A stretch of 64,000 bases of DNA from CAUPWF01 sp964367905 (GCA_964367905.1 CAYIZP010000013.1:1-64000); one strand, 5' to 3'. Shown: positions 25,025-34,278, counted from the stretch's first letter. The notes: generated from the sequence alone by a model not told the origin. Numbers and translations are program-made.

Positions 25025-25853
25025 CAATTGCAATTGCTAGCACACCATCACCTACATGGCAAACAATACTAAACGGAAGCCCAGCTAATTCTACGTCATA
25101 ATCCGGAAACCGTTCCTTTATCTCACGTTGCCATTCTAGGGCATCTTCATCCTTACAGGAGTGCACCGCGTACATCTTCATCTCTATATTAGAAAAACGA
25201 GTATCCAAATCCTTCTGAATTGCATCCAGAAGGGTTTTTTTCGCTTGTTTTACTCCACGAACCTTTGCAAACGCGTCTAGTTTACCCCCTTGAATCTGCA
25301 GCACTGGTTTAATATTCAATACTGTACCTATTGCGGCCGCAGTTGGAGTCACTCTTCCACCCTTTTTTAAATAATTCAAAGTATCAACCATAAGATAAAT
25401 ACTTGCTTCACTTTGATCTGTCTCTAAAATCAGTTTTATGTCTTTTGCACTCTTTCCTTCTAATTTTAATTTCAGTGCATTTAACGCAGCTTGTCTTTGA
25501 ATCACTGAGATTCTCTTATTGTCAACAACTTGAACTTTCTCATCATAATCCCGAGCCAACGTCATACATGATTCACATGTACTGCTCAATGCACTAGACA
25601 TTGGGATATGTAGGATTTCATCATGTGTTTCCAATAGTTCATCCCACAACTCACAGATGGATAGTGGCGTCGGCTGTGATGTGCTTACATCTTGTCCAGC
25701 AATCAATCTCTCGAAGAATTCGGGACGCCCCATCTCGTAGTACAAGGTGTCATTCATGTAAAATGGCATCGGCAACACATATATGCCCAAATCTTTTGCC
25801 TCTGCAGCCTCAATACCACTATTACTATCTGTTATAATTGCAATTTTCCTCAT
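25011..25853 (-). CDS. DegV family fatty acid-binding protein
   Basis: Cytoplasmic DegV protein of 280 residues. DegV/FakB proteins bind a fatty acid and can present it to the kinase FakA. The start MRKIAIITDSNSGIEAAEAKDLGIYVLPMPF contains the family ITDSNSGI motif, residues TSQPTP near 59-64 match the fatty-acid head-group loop, and SSALSSTCESC near 91 and the C-terminal SIVCHVGDGVLAIA are conserved. No fakA is in this window, so the partner is not shown here. The last 14 bases overlap tmcAL, tail to tail. Confidence 0.92.
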   Translation of the reverse strand: MRKIAIITDSNSGIEAAEAKDLGIYVLPMPFYMNDTLYYEMGRPEFFERLIAGQDVSTSQPTPLSICELWDELLETHDEILHIPMSSALSSTCESCMTLARDYDEKVQVVDNKRISVIQRQAALNALKLKLEGKSAKDIKLILETDQSEASIYLMVDTLNYLKKGGRVTPTAAAIGTVLNIKPVLQIQGGKLDAFAKVRGVKQAKKTLLDAIQKDLDTRFSNIEMKMYAVHSCKDEDALEWQREIKERFPDYDVELAGLPFSIVCHVGDGVLAIAIAKAR

Positions 25854-25867
25854 TCCGTGTTTCCCCC

Positions 25868-27232
25868 TTAATTTTTAAAACTATGTATCGGTGCTGGGAT
25901 TCTTCCAGTACGATTTATAAATGCATCGCATCCAAATGCATTGACTGGCATAATTGGTGCATAACCTAATAATCCACCAAATTCAGCCACCTCGCCAACA
26001 TCTTTACCTATCACTGGTATCAGTCTTACTGCCGTTGTCTTCTGATTAATCATTCCGATTGCCATCTCATCAGCAATGATTCCTGATATAGTTGTTGGTT
26101 TTGTATTTCCTGGAATAGCAATCATATCAAGACCTACTGAACATACACAAGTCATAGCTTCTAATTTTTCAAGATTCAAAGCACCCAAATTAACTGCATC
26201 AATCATTCCTTGATCTTCACTGACTGGTATGAAAGCACCGCTCAATCCCCCCACGTAAGACGAAGCCATAACGCCCCCCTTCTTCACTTGGTCATTGAGT
26301 AATGCCAAGGCTGCTGTTGTTCCTGGTGCACCCACTCGCTCCAAACCGATTTCCTCTAATATTTCTGCCACACTATCTCCGATGGCTGGGGTCGGTGCTA
26401 GAGAGAGATCCACAATTCCAAATGGAATATTTAATCTCTTAGACGCTTCTTCCGCCACTAACTGTCCCACACGGGTAACTTTGAATGCTGTCTTTTTAAT
26501 TGTTTCACATAGAACTTCAAACCCTTGTCCTCTTACTTGTTCTAATGCTTTTTTCACAACACCAGGTCCACTGACACCTACATTGATTACAGCATCGCCC
26601 TCTGTTACACCGAGGAAAGCCCCTGCCATAAATGGATTGTCATCTGGAGCATTACAGAAGATAACTAATTTTGCACACCCTAGAGAATCTATTTCTTTTG
26701 TTGCTTCTGCTGTTGCAACCACCATTTCCCCACATAATTTCACAGCATCCATATTAATTCCACAGCGAGTAGAACCCACATTGATAGAACTACATACACG
26801 CTCCGTCGTAGAAAGTGCCTCTGGAATTGAACGAATCAACCATTCATCGCTCTTAGTCATTGCCTTTGATACTAAAGCAGAATATCCACCGATAAAATTC
26901 ACCCCTACTTCTTTTGCTGCACGATCCAATGTGCGTGCAATCGAAACAAAATCTTCCGAATTCTTACAAGCTGCACCGCCAATTAGTGAAATCGGTGTAA
27001 TTGAAATTCTCTTATTTACAATTGGGATTCCATACTCATCCCCAATTTGGTCTCCAGTCTCCACTAGATTTTTCGCTAGTGTAGTAATCTTTGTATATAT
27101 TTTTTCATTTAAGACATCTAGATTCGAATCAATACAGTCCATAAGACTAATCCCCAATGTAATCGTTCTAACATCAAGGTTCATATCCTGTATCATTCGA
27201 TTTGTTTCTTTCACTTCATACATATTAATCAT
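25868..27232 (-). CDS. UPF0210 (DUF711) family protein
   Basis: Protein of 454 residues from the UPF0210/DUF711 family, distantly related by fold to glycyl radical enzymes of the pyruvate formate-lyase type but lacking a glycyl-radical motif. It is rich in small residues, with GVSGPGVV near 220 and GLSGAFIPVSEDQGM near 335, and the C-terminal CDAFINRTGRIPAPIHS. No biochemical function is established that I know. It follows the ACT-domain UPF0237 gene after 48 bases, a pairing conserved in streptococci and clostridia, which suggests that the ACT protein regulates it. ATG 27232 follows AAGGG at a longish distance. Confidence 0.88.
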   Translation of the reverse strand: MINMYEVKETNRMIQDMNLDVRTITLGISLMDCIDSNLDVLNEKIYTKITTLAKNLVETGDQIGDEYGIPIVNKRISITPISLIGGAACKNSEDFVSIARTLDRAAKEVGVNFIGGYSALVSKAMTKSDEWLIRSIPEALSTTERVCSSINVGSTRCGINMDAVKLCGEMVVATAEATKEIDSLGCAKLVIFCNAPDDNPFMAGAFLGVTEGDAVINVGVSGPGVVKKALEQVRGQGFEVLCETIKKTAFKVTRVGQLVAEEASKRLNIPFGIVDLSLAPTPAIGDSVAEILEEIGLERVGAPGTTAALALLNDQVKKGGVMASSYVGGLSGAFIPVSEDQGMIDAVNLGALNLEKLEAMTCVCSVGLDMIAIPGNTKPTTISGIIADEMAIGMINQKTTAVRLIPVIGKDVGEVAEFGGLLGYAPIMPVNAFGCDAFINRTGRIPAPIHSFKN

Positions 27233-27280
27233 AATAATATCTATCCCTTCTCACAGTCTGCCAACTTTGAACCATTCGCC

Positions 27281-27553
27281 TTATAATCTATGCATTTTTC
27301 CGAAAATTTCTTCACGTTGACACTGAATACGAACTCCGATTTCATCTCCTAGTTCACTTAAACCACTTACAACCTCATTATAAGTTTGGTCTACCTCAGT
27401 AATATCCACAACCATCATCATATTAAAATATCCTTGAACTATCGTCTGCGAAATATCCAAAACATTCACTTGCTTCTCAGACAAATAAATACAAACTTTT
27501 GCAATAATCCCCACTTTGTCTTTTCCTATCACTGTAATTATACTTTTCTTCAT
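27281..27553 (-). CDS. UPF0237 ACT-domain protein
   Basis: Ninety-residue stand-alone ACT domain starting MKKSIITVIGKDKVGIIAKV, a typical amino-acid-sensing beta-alpha-beta-beta-alpha-beta fold. The GKDKVGIIA loop at 10-18 is where ACT domains bind ligands. AAGAGGAGAC precedes the ATG. It lies directly upstream of the UPF0210 gene and 18 bases downstream of the MBL hydrolase. Related by fold to the regulator GcvR; the ligand here is unknown. Confidence 0.9.
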   Translation of the reverse strand: MKKSIITVIGKDKVGIIAKVCIYLSEKQVNVLDISQTIVQGYFNMMMVVDITEVDQTYNEVVSGLSELGDEIGVRIQCQREEIFGKMHRL

Positions 27554-27571
27554 ATCGTGTCTCCTCTTCTG

Positions 27572-28375
27572 CTATCCATTCAGAACAATCATTTCTGAAA
27601 GACCATCTTTCTTCGCAACCATCAATTTGAAATCTTTGCAACTAAAGGGAACTTCACTTAAGTTCACTTCAAGTTTTACTGTTTCATAAGCCAACTCATC
27701 GTAATTATTATCCTTACTAATATGACCTAGCATTACATATTTTAATTTTTTATGTAGTATATCACAAAGTAATCGTCCTGACAATTCATTCGACAAATGT
27801 CCTTTATTTCCTAAGACTCGTTTTTTTAACGAATATGGGTATTTCCCTACTTCTAACATATGTACATCATGATTTGCTTCCAGAAAAACCGCATCTAGTT
27901 TACATAATTTATTTATTGTATACTCATCGTAGCATCCTAAGTCCGTAACAACTGCTAATGATTTCTCTTCATGTGTAATTTTATATCCTGTTGGCTCTAT
28001 CGAATCATGAGAGATATGAAACGCCTCAATGATTAACTCTCCATGTGTAACAGGATGATTCACATCGATGGGATTCAATAATGCCTCTTGAATCTCTCCC
28101 ACTGCTTTTGATTGCTTTATCCCCCTAATCGTCCCACTAGATGCATAAATTGGAATCGAGTAACCTCTTGACATCACACCCAGTCCCGCTATATGATCAC
28201 TGTGTTCATGGGTAATAAAAATCCCACTAATCTCAGAAACAGGTACCCCGATATCTAATAATCCTGCCTCTATTTTCTTCTTGCTAATTCCTGCATCTAT
28301 TAAGACGTGTGTATTTGCACTCCCCACATAAATACAGTTTCCACCACTACCACTTGCAATACTACATAATTTCAT
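27572..28375 (-). CDS. MBL-fold metallohydrolase, YycJ/WalJ-like
   Basis: Metallo-beta-lactamase fold hydrolase of 267 residues. It begins MKLCSIASGSGGNCIYVGS and has the zinc motif THEHSDHIAGLG near 55-66, TDLGCYDEY near 145, EANHD near 165 and the late LGHISKDNN. This matches YycJ (WalJ), a nuclease-like protein linked to cell-wall and replication control in Bacillus, though here no walRK genes are nearby. AGGAGAAAC precedes ATG 28375. The gene starts inside the last codons of coaE, overlapping by 14 bases, so the two are probably co-translated. Confidence 0.88.
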   Translation of the reverse strand: MKLCSIASGSGGNCIYVGSANTHVLIDAGISKKKIEAGLLDIGVPVSEISGIFITHEHSDHIAGLGVMSRGYSIPIYASSGTIRGIKQSKAVGEIQEALLNPIDVNHPVTHGELIIEAFHISHDSIEPTGYKITHEEKSLAVVTDLGCYDEYTINKLCKLDAVFLEANHDVHMLEVGKYPYSLKKRVLGNKGHLSNELSGRLLCDILHKKLKYVMLGHISKDNNYDELAYETVKLEVNLSEVPFSCKDFKLMVAKKDGLSEMIVLNG

Positions 28376-28976
28376 TTGTTTCTCCTAATAAGCGCTTCAA
28401 TTCTTTATCGATCTTTTGGTGGAGCGACTCTAGTGTCCCCGTATTATCAATGACATAGTCACACCCCTCTTCAAACGCCTCGTTACTTAACTGTAGGTGG
28501 TCAATATCTGAAAATTTCTCCTCCGTACAGTTTCTATTTTTTACAACTCTCTCTCTGCGAATATTCGCACCTGTTTTAATATACCATATTTCATCACAGA
28601 TTTGTTGATAATTTTCTTCTAATAAAAGTGCAGCCTCTAAAACAAACAACTTGCACCCTGATTTTTCATGAACTAAAATCAAACGATTGACTTCATTTTT
28701 TACCGCTGGATGCATAATTTGATTTAACGTTTTTAATTTTTCTGTATCTTGAAACACAATATTTCCTAGTGCTTTTCGATCAATATTTCCTATCTCGTCT
28801 AGAATTTCTTCTCCAAACTCACTTACTATCTCTAGATATGTAGATTTTCCTATTCCCTGAATCCCATGCGCTACTTTATCCGCCTCATAAGTGATTAATC
28901 CCGACTTTGTGCTCAGATATTTAAGCACTTCACTTTTTCCTGATCCAATTCTACCTGTAACTCCTAATATTTTCAT
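28362..28976 (-). CDS. coaE: Dephospho-CoA kinase
   Basis: Phosphorylates dephospho-CoA, the last step of coenzyme A synthesis. The 204 residues start MKILGVTGRIGSGKSEVLKYL, with P-loop GRIGSGKS at 8-15, then YEADKVAHGI near 29, and the lid region RRERVVKNRNCTEEKF near 137. The upstream in-frame ATG at 29018 was rejected because GGACGGAG precedes the ATG at 28976, which also fits the family N-terminus. Downstream it overlaps the MBL gene. It follows the decarboxylase operon but a stem-loop lies between. Confidence 0.94.
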   Translation of the reverse strand: MKILGVTGRIGSGKSEVLKYLSTKSGLITYEADKVAHGIQGIGKSTYLEIVSEFGEEILDEIGNIDRKALGNIVFQDTEKLKTLNQIMHPAVKNEVNRLILVHEKSGCKLFVLEAALLLEENYQQICDEIWYIKTGANIRRERVVKNRNCTEEKFSDIDHLQLSNEAFEEGCDYVIDNTGTLESLHQKIDKELKRLLGETNEIM

Positions 28977-28998
28977 ACTCCGTCCTATCAATTCATAA

Positions 28999-29028
28999 AT
29001 GACAGACAATGTTTCCACTGCCTGTCAT
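28999..29028 (-). terminator. Stem-loop between oadA-like gene and coaE
   Basis: A 13-bp stem (28999-29011 with 29016-29028, two G-U on the minus strand) capped by the GNRA-type tetraloop GAAA on the minus strand. The following bases are only moderately U-rich, so it may terminate the decarboxylase operon weakly or protect its 3' end. Confidence 0.5.
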
Positions 29029-29063
29029 CTTATGAAATTTTACTTATGATTTTCAATATATTT

Positions 29064-30467
29064 TTAAACTGGATATGCTCCATCTTTTGTATCTGCAACA
29101 TTTGCATCAATCTTGGTCTTTTGTGCATCTCTATACTTAAAGAACTCAATCGCAACCTGCGGGAATAATGCATATGACAATACATCCTCATCTTGTTGCT
29201 TGTATTGTGCCATTTCTGCTTCTAACGTATCTAATTCTGCAGGCAATGTATCTGCAAATCTACAAGTAATCGGCTCTACGTCTCCGATAACCTTCTTCTG
29301 TACTTCTGGATTGAATGGCTTAACTGTTCTACCATATTTTCCTGACAGAACATCCTTTGTCTCTTTTGTAGCCATCTTGTATCTTTCACCCATCAATACA
29401 TTAAACACCGCTTGTGTACCAACGATTTGTGATGAAGGTGTAACAAGAGGGCACTCTCCTAAGTCCTTACGCACTCTCGGTACTTCTTCAAGAACTTCAT
29501 AGTACTTATCCTCTGCACCTTGCTCTTTTAATTGAGATGTAAGATTCGATAACATACCACCTGGAACTTGATATAATAATGTTTTGATATTTACACCCAA
29601 GTTCTTTGGATTCAATAATCCACTCTCTAGTGCTTGATCCTTTAATGGTCTGAAGTAATCCGCAATCTCTGCTAATAAACCTTGATCAAAGCCCGTATCA
29701 TATGGTGTACCCTTAAACGTTTCAACCATAACCTCTGTAGCTGGTTGTGAGGTTCCAAGTGCGAATGGAGACATTGCAGTATCGATTACATCCACTCCCG
29801 CTTCAACCGCTTTTAGATATGTCATAGAAGCAACACCAGAAGTATAGTGTGTGTGTAATTGAATAGGAATCTCCACAGCATCCTTCAACGCTTGTACTAA
29901 TTCTGTTGCTTGATATGGTAATAACAAACCAGCCATATCCTTGATACAGATTGAGTTTGCACCCATCTCTTGTACGTCACGAGCCATATTCACCCAATAA
30001 TCTTGTGTATATGCATCTCCTAGTGTATAAGAAAGCGCAACTTGTGCATGTCCTTTTTCTTTATTTGCAGCAGAAACTGCCGTTTGTAAGTTTCTCAAGT
30101 CATTTAAACAATCAAAGATTCTAATAATATCCATTCCATTTGCCACAGACTTTTGTACAAAGTACTCTACCACATCATCTGCATATGGACGATATCCTAA
30201 GATATTTTGTCCGCGGAAAAGCATTTGTAATTTTGTGTTTTTGAACCCATCACGAAACTTGCGTAATCTCTCCCATGGATCTTCTTTTAAGAATCGGATA
30301 GAAGCATCAAATGTAGCCCCTCCCCAACACTCAACTGCGTGATATCCTACTTTATCCATTTTATCAATAATTGGTAACATCTGTTCCGTTGTCATTCTCG
30401 TTGCAATCAAAGATTGATGTGCATCACGAAGAATGGTTTCCATTATTTTAATCGGTTTTTGCTCCAT
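29064..30467 (-). CDS. oadA: Biotin-dependent carboxyltransferase, OadA / transcarboxylase 5S type
   Basis: TIM-barrel carboxyltransferase that exchanges CO2 between oxaloacetate/pyruvate and carrier biotin. The 467 residues show ETILRDAHQSL near 11-21 with the metal-binding Asp, RIFDCLNDLRNL near 117, the catalytic lysine in ICIKDMAGLL near 173, and the metal histidines in QLHTHYTSG near 202-210. The helical domain after about 300 is the pyruvate carboxylase-type tail. No biotinyl domain is fused, unlike classical OadA of about 590 residues; the carrier is separate. It is the last gene of the five-gene operon. With the MmdA-like subunit it corresponds to the Propionibacterium transcarboxylase 5S subunit. 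Confidence 0.92.
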   Translation of the reverse strand: MEQKPIKIMETILRDAHQSLIATRMTTEQMLPIIDKMDKVGYHAVECWGGATFDASIRFLKEDPWERLRKFRDGFKNTKLQMLFRGQNILGYRPYADDVVEYFVQKSVANGMDIIRIFDCLNDLRNLQTAVSAANKEKGHAQVALSYTLGDAYTQDYWVNMARDVQEMGANSICIKDMAGLLLPYQATELVQALKDAVEIPIQLHTHYTSGVASMTYLKAVEAGVDVIDTAMSPFALGTSQPATEVMVETFKGTPYDTGFDQGLLAEIADYFRPLKDQALESGLLNPKNLGVNIKTLLYQVPGGMLSNLTSQLKEQGAEDKYYEVLEEVPRVRKDLGECPLVTPSSQIVGTQAVFNVLMGERYKMATKETKDVLSGKYGRTVKPFNPEVQKKVIGDVEPITCRFADTLPAELDTLEAEMAQYKQQDEDVLSYALFPQVAIEFFKYRDAQKTKIDANVADTKDGAYPV

Positions 30468-30498
30468 GTCTATTTCTCCTTATATTTTCAAATTTGTT

Positions 30499-31650
30499 TT
30501 ATTGCACACCGAAGATTGCCATAAATGTACCGGCTGCAACTGCTGTACCGATAACACCAGCAACGTTTGGTCCCATTGCGTGCATCAACAAGAAGTTGGT
30601 TGGATCCGCCTCTGCCCCCACTTTTTGAGATACTCTGGCCGCCATAGGAACAGCCGAAACTCCAGCTGAACCGATGAGCGGATTCACCTTACCTCCAGTC
30701 GCCTTACACATAATCTTACCAAAGATTACTCCAGCTGCCGTTCCAAACATAAATGCTGCAAGACCTAGTGCTACGATATATAATGTCTCTAAATTTAAGA
30801 AAGCCTCTGCACTTGTTGTAGCGCCAACTGAAGTTCCCAGTAGAATAACTACAATATACATCAATGCATTGGATGCTGTCTCTGTTAATTGTCTCACTAC
30901 TCCTGATTCACGGAATAGATTACCAAGCATCAACATACCTACAAGTGGAGCTGTTGACGGTAAGATTGAGCAAACAACAATTGTTACAATAATTGGGAAC
31001 AAGATCTTCTCCAACTTTGATACAGGTCTCAATTGTTCCATCTTAATCTTACGTTCTTTCTCTGTTGTCAGTAGTTTCATAATTGGTGGTTGAATAATTG
31101 GAACCAAAGACATATAAGAATATGCTGCTACCGCAATCGGCCCCATGATTGCTGTCTGATCCAATTTACCAGCTAAAAAGATTGATGTTGGACCGTCCGC
31201 ACCACCGATAATAGAGATTGCCGCTGCTGCTTTGTCTGAAAATCCAAGTGCCATCGCTCCGAAATAAGCTGCGAATATACCAAATTGTGCCGCCGCACCA
31301 AGCAAAAAGCTTTTTGGGTTTGCTATCAATGGCCCGAAATCTGTCATCGCTCCTACACCCAAAAAAATCAGTGATGGCAACACTGCCCATTCGTCTAGCA
31401 AATAGAAATAATGTAATAGACCTGCCACTCCATTAGAAGATTCTTCTGCCGAAATCATAATATCCGGATAAATGTTTACTAACAACATTCCAAAAGCAAT
31501 CGGTACTAATAAAAGTGGTTCAAATCCATGTCTGATAGCCAAGAATAGGAAAAGGCAAGCAACCCCAACCATAACAAGATTCCCCCATGTTAGGTTCATG
31601 AAAGCGGTCTGTTGCACAAGATTTCCTAAAGTGCTCATAATATAATCCAT
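30499..31650 (-). CDS. oadB: Sodium-pumping decarboxylase beta subunit (OadB/MmdB)
   Basis: Integral membrane subunit that decarboxylates carboxybiotin and moves sodium ions out. The 383 residues contain about nine to eleven hydrophobic helices. The signature SIIGGADGPTSIFLAGKL near 142-159 holds the Asp that corresponds to the essential D203 region of Klebsiella OadB, and the second half has VNPLIGSAGVSAVPMAARVS near 325-344. AGGTTAAAAC precedes ATG 31650. The gene cannot show whether oxaloacetate or an acyl-CoA is the donor, because OadB and MmdB are alike. It is the membrane anchor for the whole complex here. Confidence 0.94.
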   Translation of the reverse strand: MDYIMSTLGNLVQQTAFMNLTWGNLVMVGVACLFLFLAIRHGFEPLLLVPIAFGMLLVNIYPDIMISAEESSNGVAGLLHYFYLLDEWAVLPSLIFLGVGAMTDFGPLIANPKSFLLGAAAQFGIFAAYFGAMALGFSDKAAAAISIIGGADGPTSIFLAGKLDQTAIMGPIAVAAYSYMSLVPIIQPPIMKLLTTEKERKIKMEQLRPVSKLEKILFPIIVTIVVCSILPSTAPLVGMLMLGNLFRESGVVRQLTETASNALMYIVVILLGTSVGATTSAEAFLNLETLYIVALGLAAFMFGTAAGVIFGKIMCKATGGKVNPLIGSAGVSAVPMAARVSQKVGAEADPTNFLLMHAMGPNVAGVIGTAVAAGTFMAIFGVQ

Positions 31651-31671
31651 GTTTTAACCTCCGTCGTTACT

Positions 31672-32040
31672 TTAGTTTAATGTTGCTAATACTGCTCCTG
31701 ATTCAATCATATCGCCTACTGCCACGTTCATACTTGCCACAGTACCATCTTCTGGTGCAACAACAGGAATTTCCATCTTCATCGCTTCAATCACGACTAC
31801 TGTATCACCTTTTTTTACTGCCTGTCCTACACTTGCTTCTAATTTGAATACTTTTCCAGCTGCTCCCGCTTTTACTTCAATTCCACCTGCCGCAGCACTT
31901 GCTACTGGCGCTGCCACTACAGGTGCTGCCGCTACAGGTATCGCTGCCATAACTGGTGCTGCTACTGATGCCGATGCTCCTTTTTCTTCTACTGCTACAT
32001 CGTATGCAACTCCATTAACTGTAATTGTATAGTTTTTCAT
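31672..32040 (-). CDS. Biotin carboxyl carrier protein of decarboxylase (MmdC/1.3S-like)
   Basis: Biotin-bearing shuttle of 122 residues. It starts MKNYTITVNGVAYDVAV, like OadA/MmdC carriers, followed by an Ala/Pro/Val-rich flexible linker (about 24-52) and the C-terminal biotinyl domain with attachment motif EAMKME and Lys88. It moves CO2 from a carboxyltransferase to the membrane decarboxylase. AGGAGGAAT precedes the ATG. It lies between the OadG-like and OadB-like genes, and must serve the two carboxyltransferases of the operon since it is the only carrier here. Confidence 0.95.
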   Translation of the reverse strand: MKNYTITVNGVAYDVAVEEKGASASVAAPVMAAIPVAAAPVVAAPVASAAAGGIEVKAGAAGKVFKLEASVGQAVKKGDTVVVIEAMKMEIPVVAPEDGTVASMNVAVGDMIESGAVLATLN

Positions 32041-32059
32041 CTTAAATTCCTCCTAAATT

Positions 32060-32827
32060 CTATCCATTCCACTGGTTTGATTTTCTACGTTTTATTGATC
32101 GAACCACAAATCCATCTGTTGTAGTTCCTTCTGCTGCTGCAATCGCTGCAGCAATTACTGCAATCAATTGTGAGTCATCTTCTTGAGCCGTTACCACTAC
32201 TGGCTCCACCACTTTTACATCTTTCACAACTTCTTGCAGTTCTGGTTTCTTATTAAATTTCGCTTCCAATGCTGGAATGAATTTAAACAAAGAAATTATA
32301 AATGATATAAAGATTAAAACAACAAAAACAGTTCCCATACCCAAAAGTGTATTCATCCCTGCTTTCGAAAGTATTTCGCCCATAGTATATTCTGGAGATA
32401 CTGTCATAGACTCTAAGTTTCCATGATCATCGAACATAAATTCAATGCTTGCATCTCTTTCTTCAAACTTTGCTTCTGTTTCTACAATTATATCACCACT
32501 TGATATCGTTGTTGAATACTCGCCATATTCTACTAGCATTCCACATTCTTCTATAGATCCCTTCCAAGCGGTAATCATTGTACGGAAGTCTTTTCCTTCA
32601 ATCGGTAACTGTGAATTTGCCATAATCGCATCTAAGTCTTCATCCGAATATCCTAGGAATATCTCGAGATCTGCTTCTTGCATTGCAGCAAAACTCTGAA
32701 TCATAGTATCTGAAATCACACTCAATTCTTGCGTTTCTTGCTCCGGACTAACCTCCGAGCTCGAGCATCCAACAATAGCAAATACACAAATTATCGTCAA
32801 TAATAATAAGCTAATTTTTTTCTTCAC
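32060..32827 (-). CDS. OadG-like gamma subunit fused to an extracytoplasmic lipoprotein domain
   Basis: Unusual 255-residue subunit. A lipoprotein signal (KKKISLLLL... with lipobox IVGC, C21) is followed by an extracytoplasmic alpha/beta domain (about 30-148), then the OadG-type segment: one transmembrane helix at 160-183 and a cytoplasmic tail. The tail is charged, then Ala/Ile-rich (QLIAVIAAAIAAAEG) and ends with the OadG/MmdD-like FVVRSIKRRK...W. Classical OadG is only about 80-130 residues without the outer domain. The outer domain resembles DUF3887-type regions, but I am not certain. Start is GTG 32827 after GAGAGGTGAC. It probably stabilises the pump and adds a surface-exposed function. 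Confidence 0.8.
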   Translation of the reverse strand: MKKKISLLLLTIICVFAIVGCSSSEVSPEQETQELSVISDTMIQSFAAMQEADLEIFLGYSDEDLDAIMANSQLPIEGKDFRTMITAWKGSIEECGMLVEYGEYSTTISSGDIIVETEAKFEERDASIEFMFDDHGNLESMTVSPEYTMGEILSKAGMNTLLGMGTVFVVLIFISFIISLFKFIPALEAKFNKKPELQEVVKDVKVVEPVVVTAQEDDSQLIAVIAAAIAAAEGTTTDGFVVRSIKRRKSNQWNG

Positions 32828-32841
32828 TAATTGTCACCTCT

Positions 32842-34278
32842 CTAAATTGAACCATGTTTTTTCATCGGACGTTCTTCTCGCTTCGTGAATAACATCTCGA
32901 ATGCTCCGATTACATATTTTCTTGTATCTGCTGGATTGATGATGGTATCGACATACCCTCTCTTCGCCGCTGAGATTGTACTAGATTGTAATTCACTATA
33001 TTGTGCTGATTTTTCCTTGATTGTAGTTGGCTCAGAATCTGCGTACATAATCTTGGCTGCCATATCAGCATCCATCATACCGATGCTAGCATTTGGCCAA
33101 GCATATACCATGTCTGCACCGATTGACTTACTGTTCATTGTCACATAAGCACTTCCAAAAGCTTTACCAATTACTACATTTACCTTTGGTACTGTTGCAT
33201 TTGCAAACGCATAAGTTAGTTTCGCTGCTTCTTTTGCAATTCTTTTCTCAGAACTTTGTGTCGCATAATACCCACTAACATTTGTAAGCGTAAGTACTGG
33301 AATGCTAAACGCATCACAAAATGTCATAAACTTGCTCGCTTTGCTACAACCACTTGCTGACAAGCTTCCATCATAAGATTCAATTACTTCTGCATTTGCA
33401 TCATATATCTTTGTACGATTAGCAATTACACCAACTGTCATTCCGTTCAAACGAACAAATCCTGTCACCATATCTTTTGCATAGTCTTTTTTCGTTTCAA
33501 TGAACACTTGATTATCTGCAAGCATAGATAATACGATTGAAGTATCTTCTGCTGCATTTTCAATATCTGCACACACACGATTCAAGTCATCCGTACACTC
33601 GTCATACGCATCATTATCCTCGTTATTTGCTGGTAAAATAGCCACAAGGCCACGAATATTTGCAAGAATTTCTTCTTCAGAACCAACACCGTCCACAAGT
33701 CCAATCACTTCGCTTTGATACTGTGCTGTTGAGATATCGCATTTAGCTGTTGTGTTTCCAGCCAATGCATTTGGTGAATTCACGAATAATTTCGCATTTT
33801 TTTCTTCCATATATGTGAAATCAGTTAAAGCAGGAACTAAAGCTAATCCGCCTCCACACATGCCAAAAATTGCTGTAATCTGCGGGATTACTCCCGATGC
33901 CATCGCTTGTTTCATGTACAATGAACCAAACGCATGTAAAGCATCTGTCGCCTCTTGTAGTCTTAATCCTGCACAATCAATCAATCCGATAACTGGTGCA
34001 CCCATCTTCATTGCCATATCATAGATATTAGCAATCTTCTTTGCATGCATCTCTCCCATAGAACCTTTCATAATTGATGCATCTTGGCTATACACATAAA
34101 CCAAATTGCTGTCAATCACTCCATATCCGGTTATTACACCATCTGATGGCATTGCATTTTCTGTCATGTTAAAATCAGTGTTTCTAGCTGTAATTGATCC
34201 TCCAATTTCAACAAAACTACCCGTATCAAGCAATGAATCAATTCGTTTACTTGCTACACTGGATGTGTTGTTACTCAT
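32842..34278 (-). CDS. mmdA: Acyl-CoA carboxyltransferase, MmdA/transcarboxylase 12S type
   Basis: Biotin-dependent carboxyltransferase of the crotonase-like fold, 478 residues, similar to methylmalonyl-CoA decarboxylase alpha (MmdA) and transcarboxylase 12S. Seen motifs are the N-half DSNLVYVYSQDASIMKGSMG near 54-73, the CoA/oxyanion region FGMCGGGLALVPALTDF near 138-154, and the C-half NVSGYYATQ and GKAFGSAYVTMNSKSIGAD. It is shorter than classical MmdA (about 510-520) and begins MSNNTSSVASKRIDSLLDTG. It heads the operon behind a strong promoter. Substrate could be methylmalonyl-, malonyl- or glutaconyl-CoA. Confidence 0.85.
   Translation of the reverse strand: MSNNTSSVASKRIDSLLDTGSFVEIGGSITARNTDFNMTENAMPSDGVITGYGVIDSNLVYVYSQDASIMKGSMGEMHAKKIANIYDMAMKMGAPVIGLIDCAGLRLQEATDALHAFGSLYMKQAMASGVIPQITAIFGMCGGGLALVPALTDFTYMEEKNAKLFVNSPNALAGNTTAKCDISTAQYQSEVIGLVDGVGSEEEILANIRGLVAILPANNEDNDAYDECTDDLNRVCADIENAAEDTSIVLSMLADNQVFIETKKDYAKDMVTGFVRLNGMTVGVIANRTKIYDANAEVIESYDGSLSASGCSKASKFMTFCDAFSIPVLTLTNVSGYYATQSSEKRIAKEAAKLTYAFANATVPKVNVVIGKAFGSAYVTMNSKSIGADMVYAWPNASIGMMDADMAAKIMYADSEPTTIKEKSAQYSELQSSTISAAKRGYVDTIINPADTRKYVIGAFEMLFTKREERPMKKHGSI

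Noticed and set aside
26295..27320. Long open frame of 341 codons on the plus strand
   Set aside because: It lies antisense to the UPF0210/UPF0237 genes, has no ribosome binding site, and its translation shows only low-complexity Ser/Thr/Pro-rich sequence. The opposite strand carries clear protein families.
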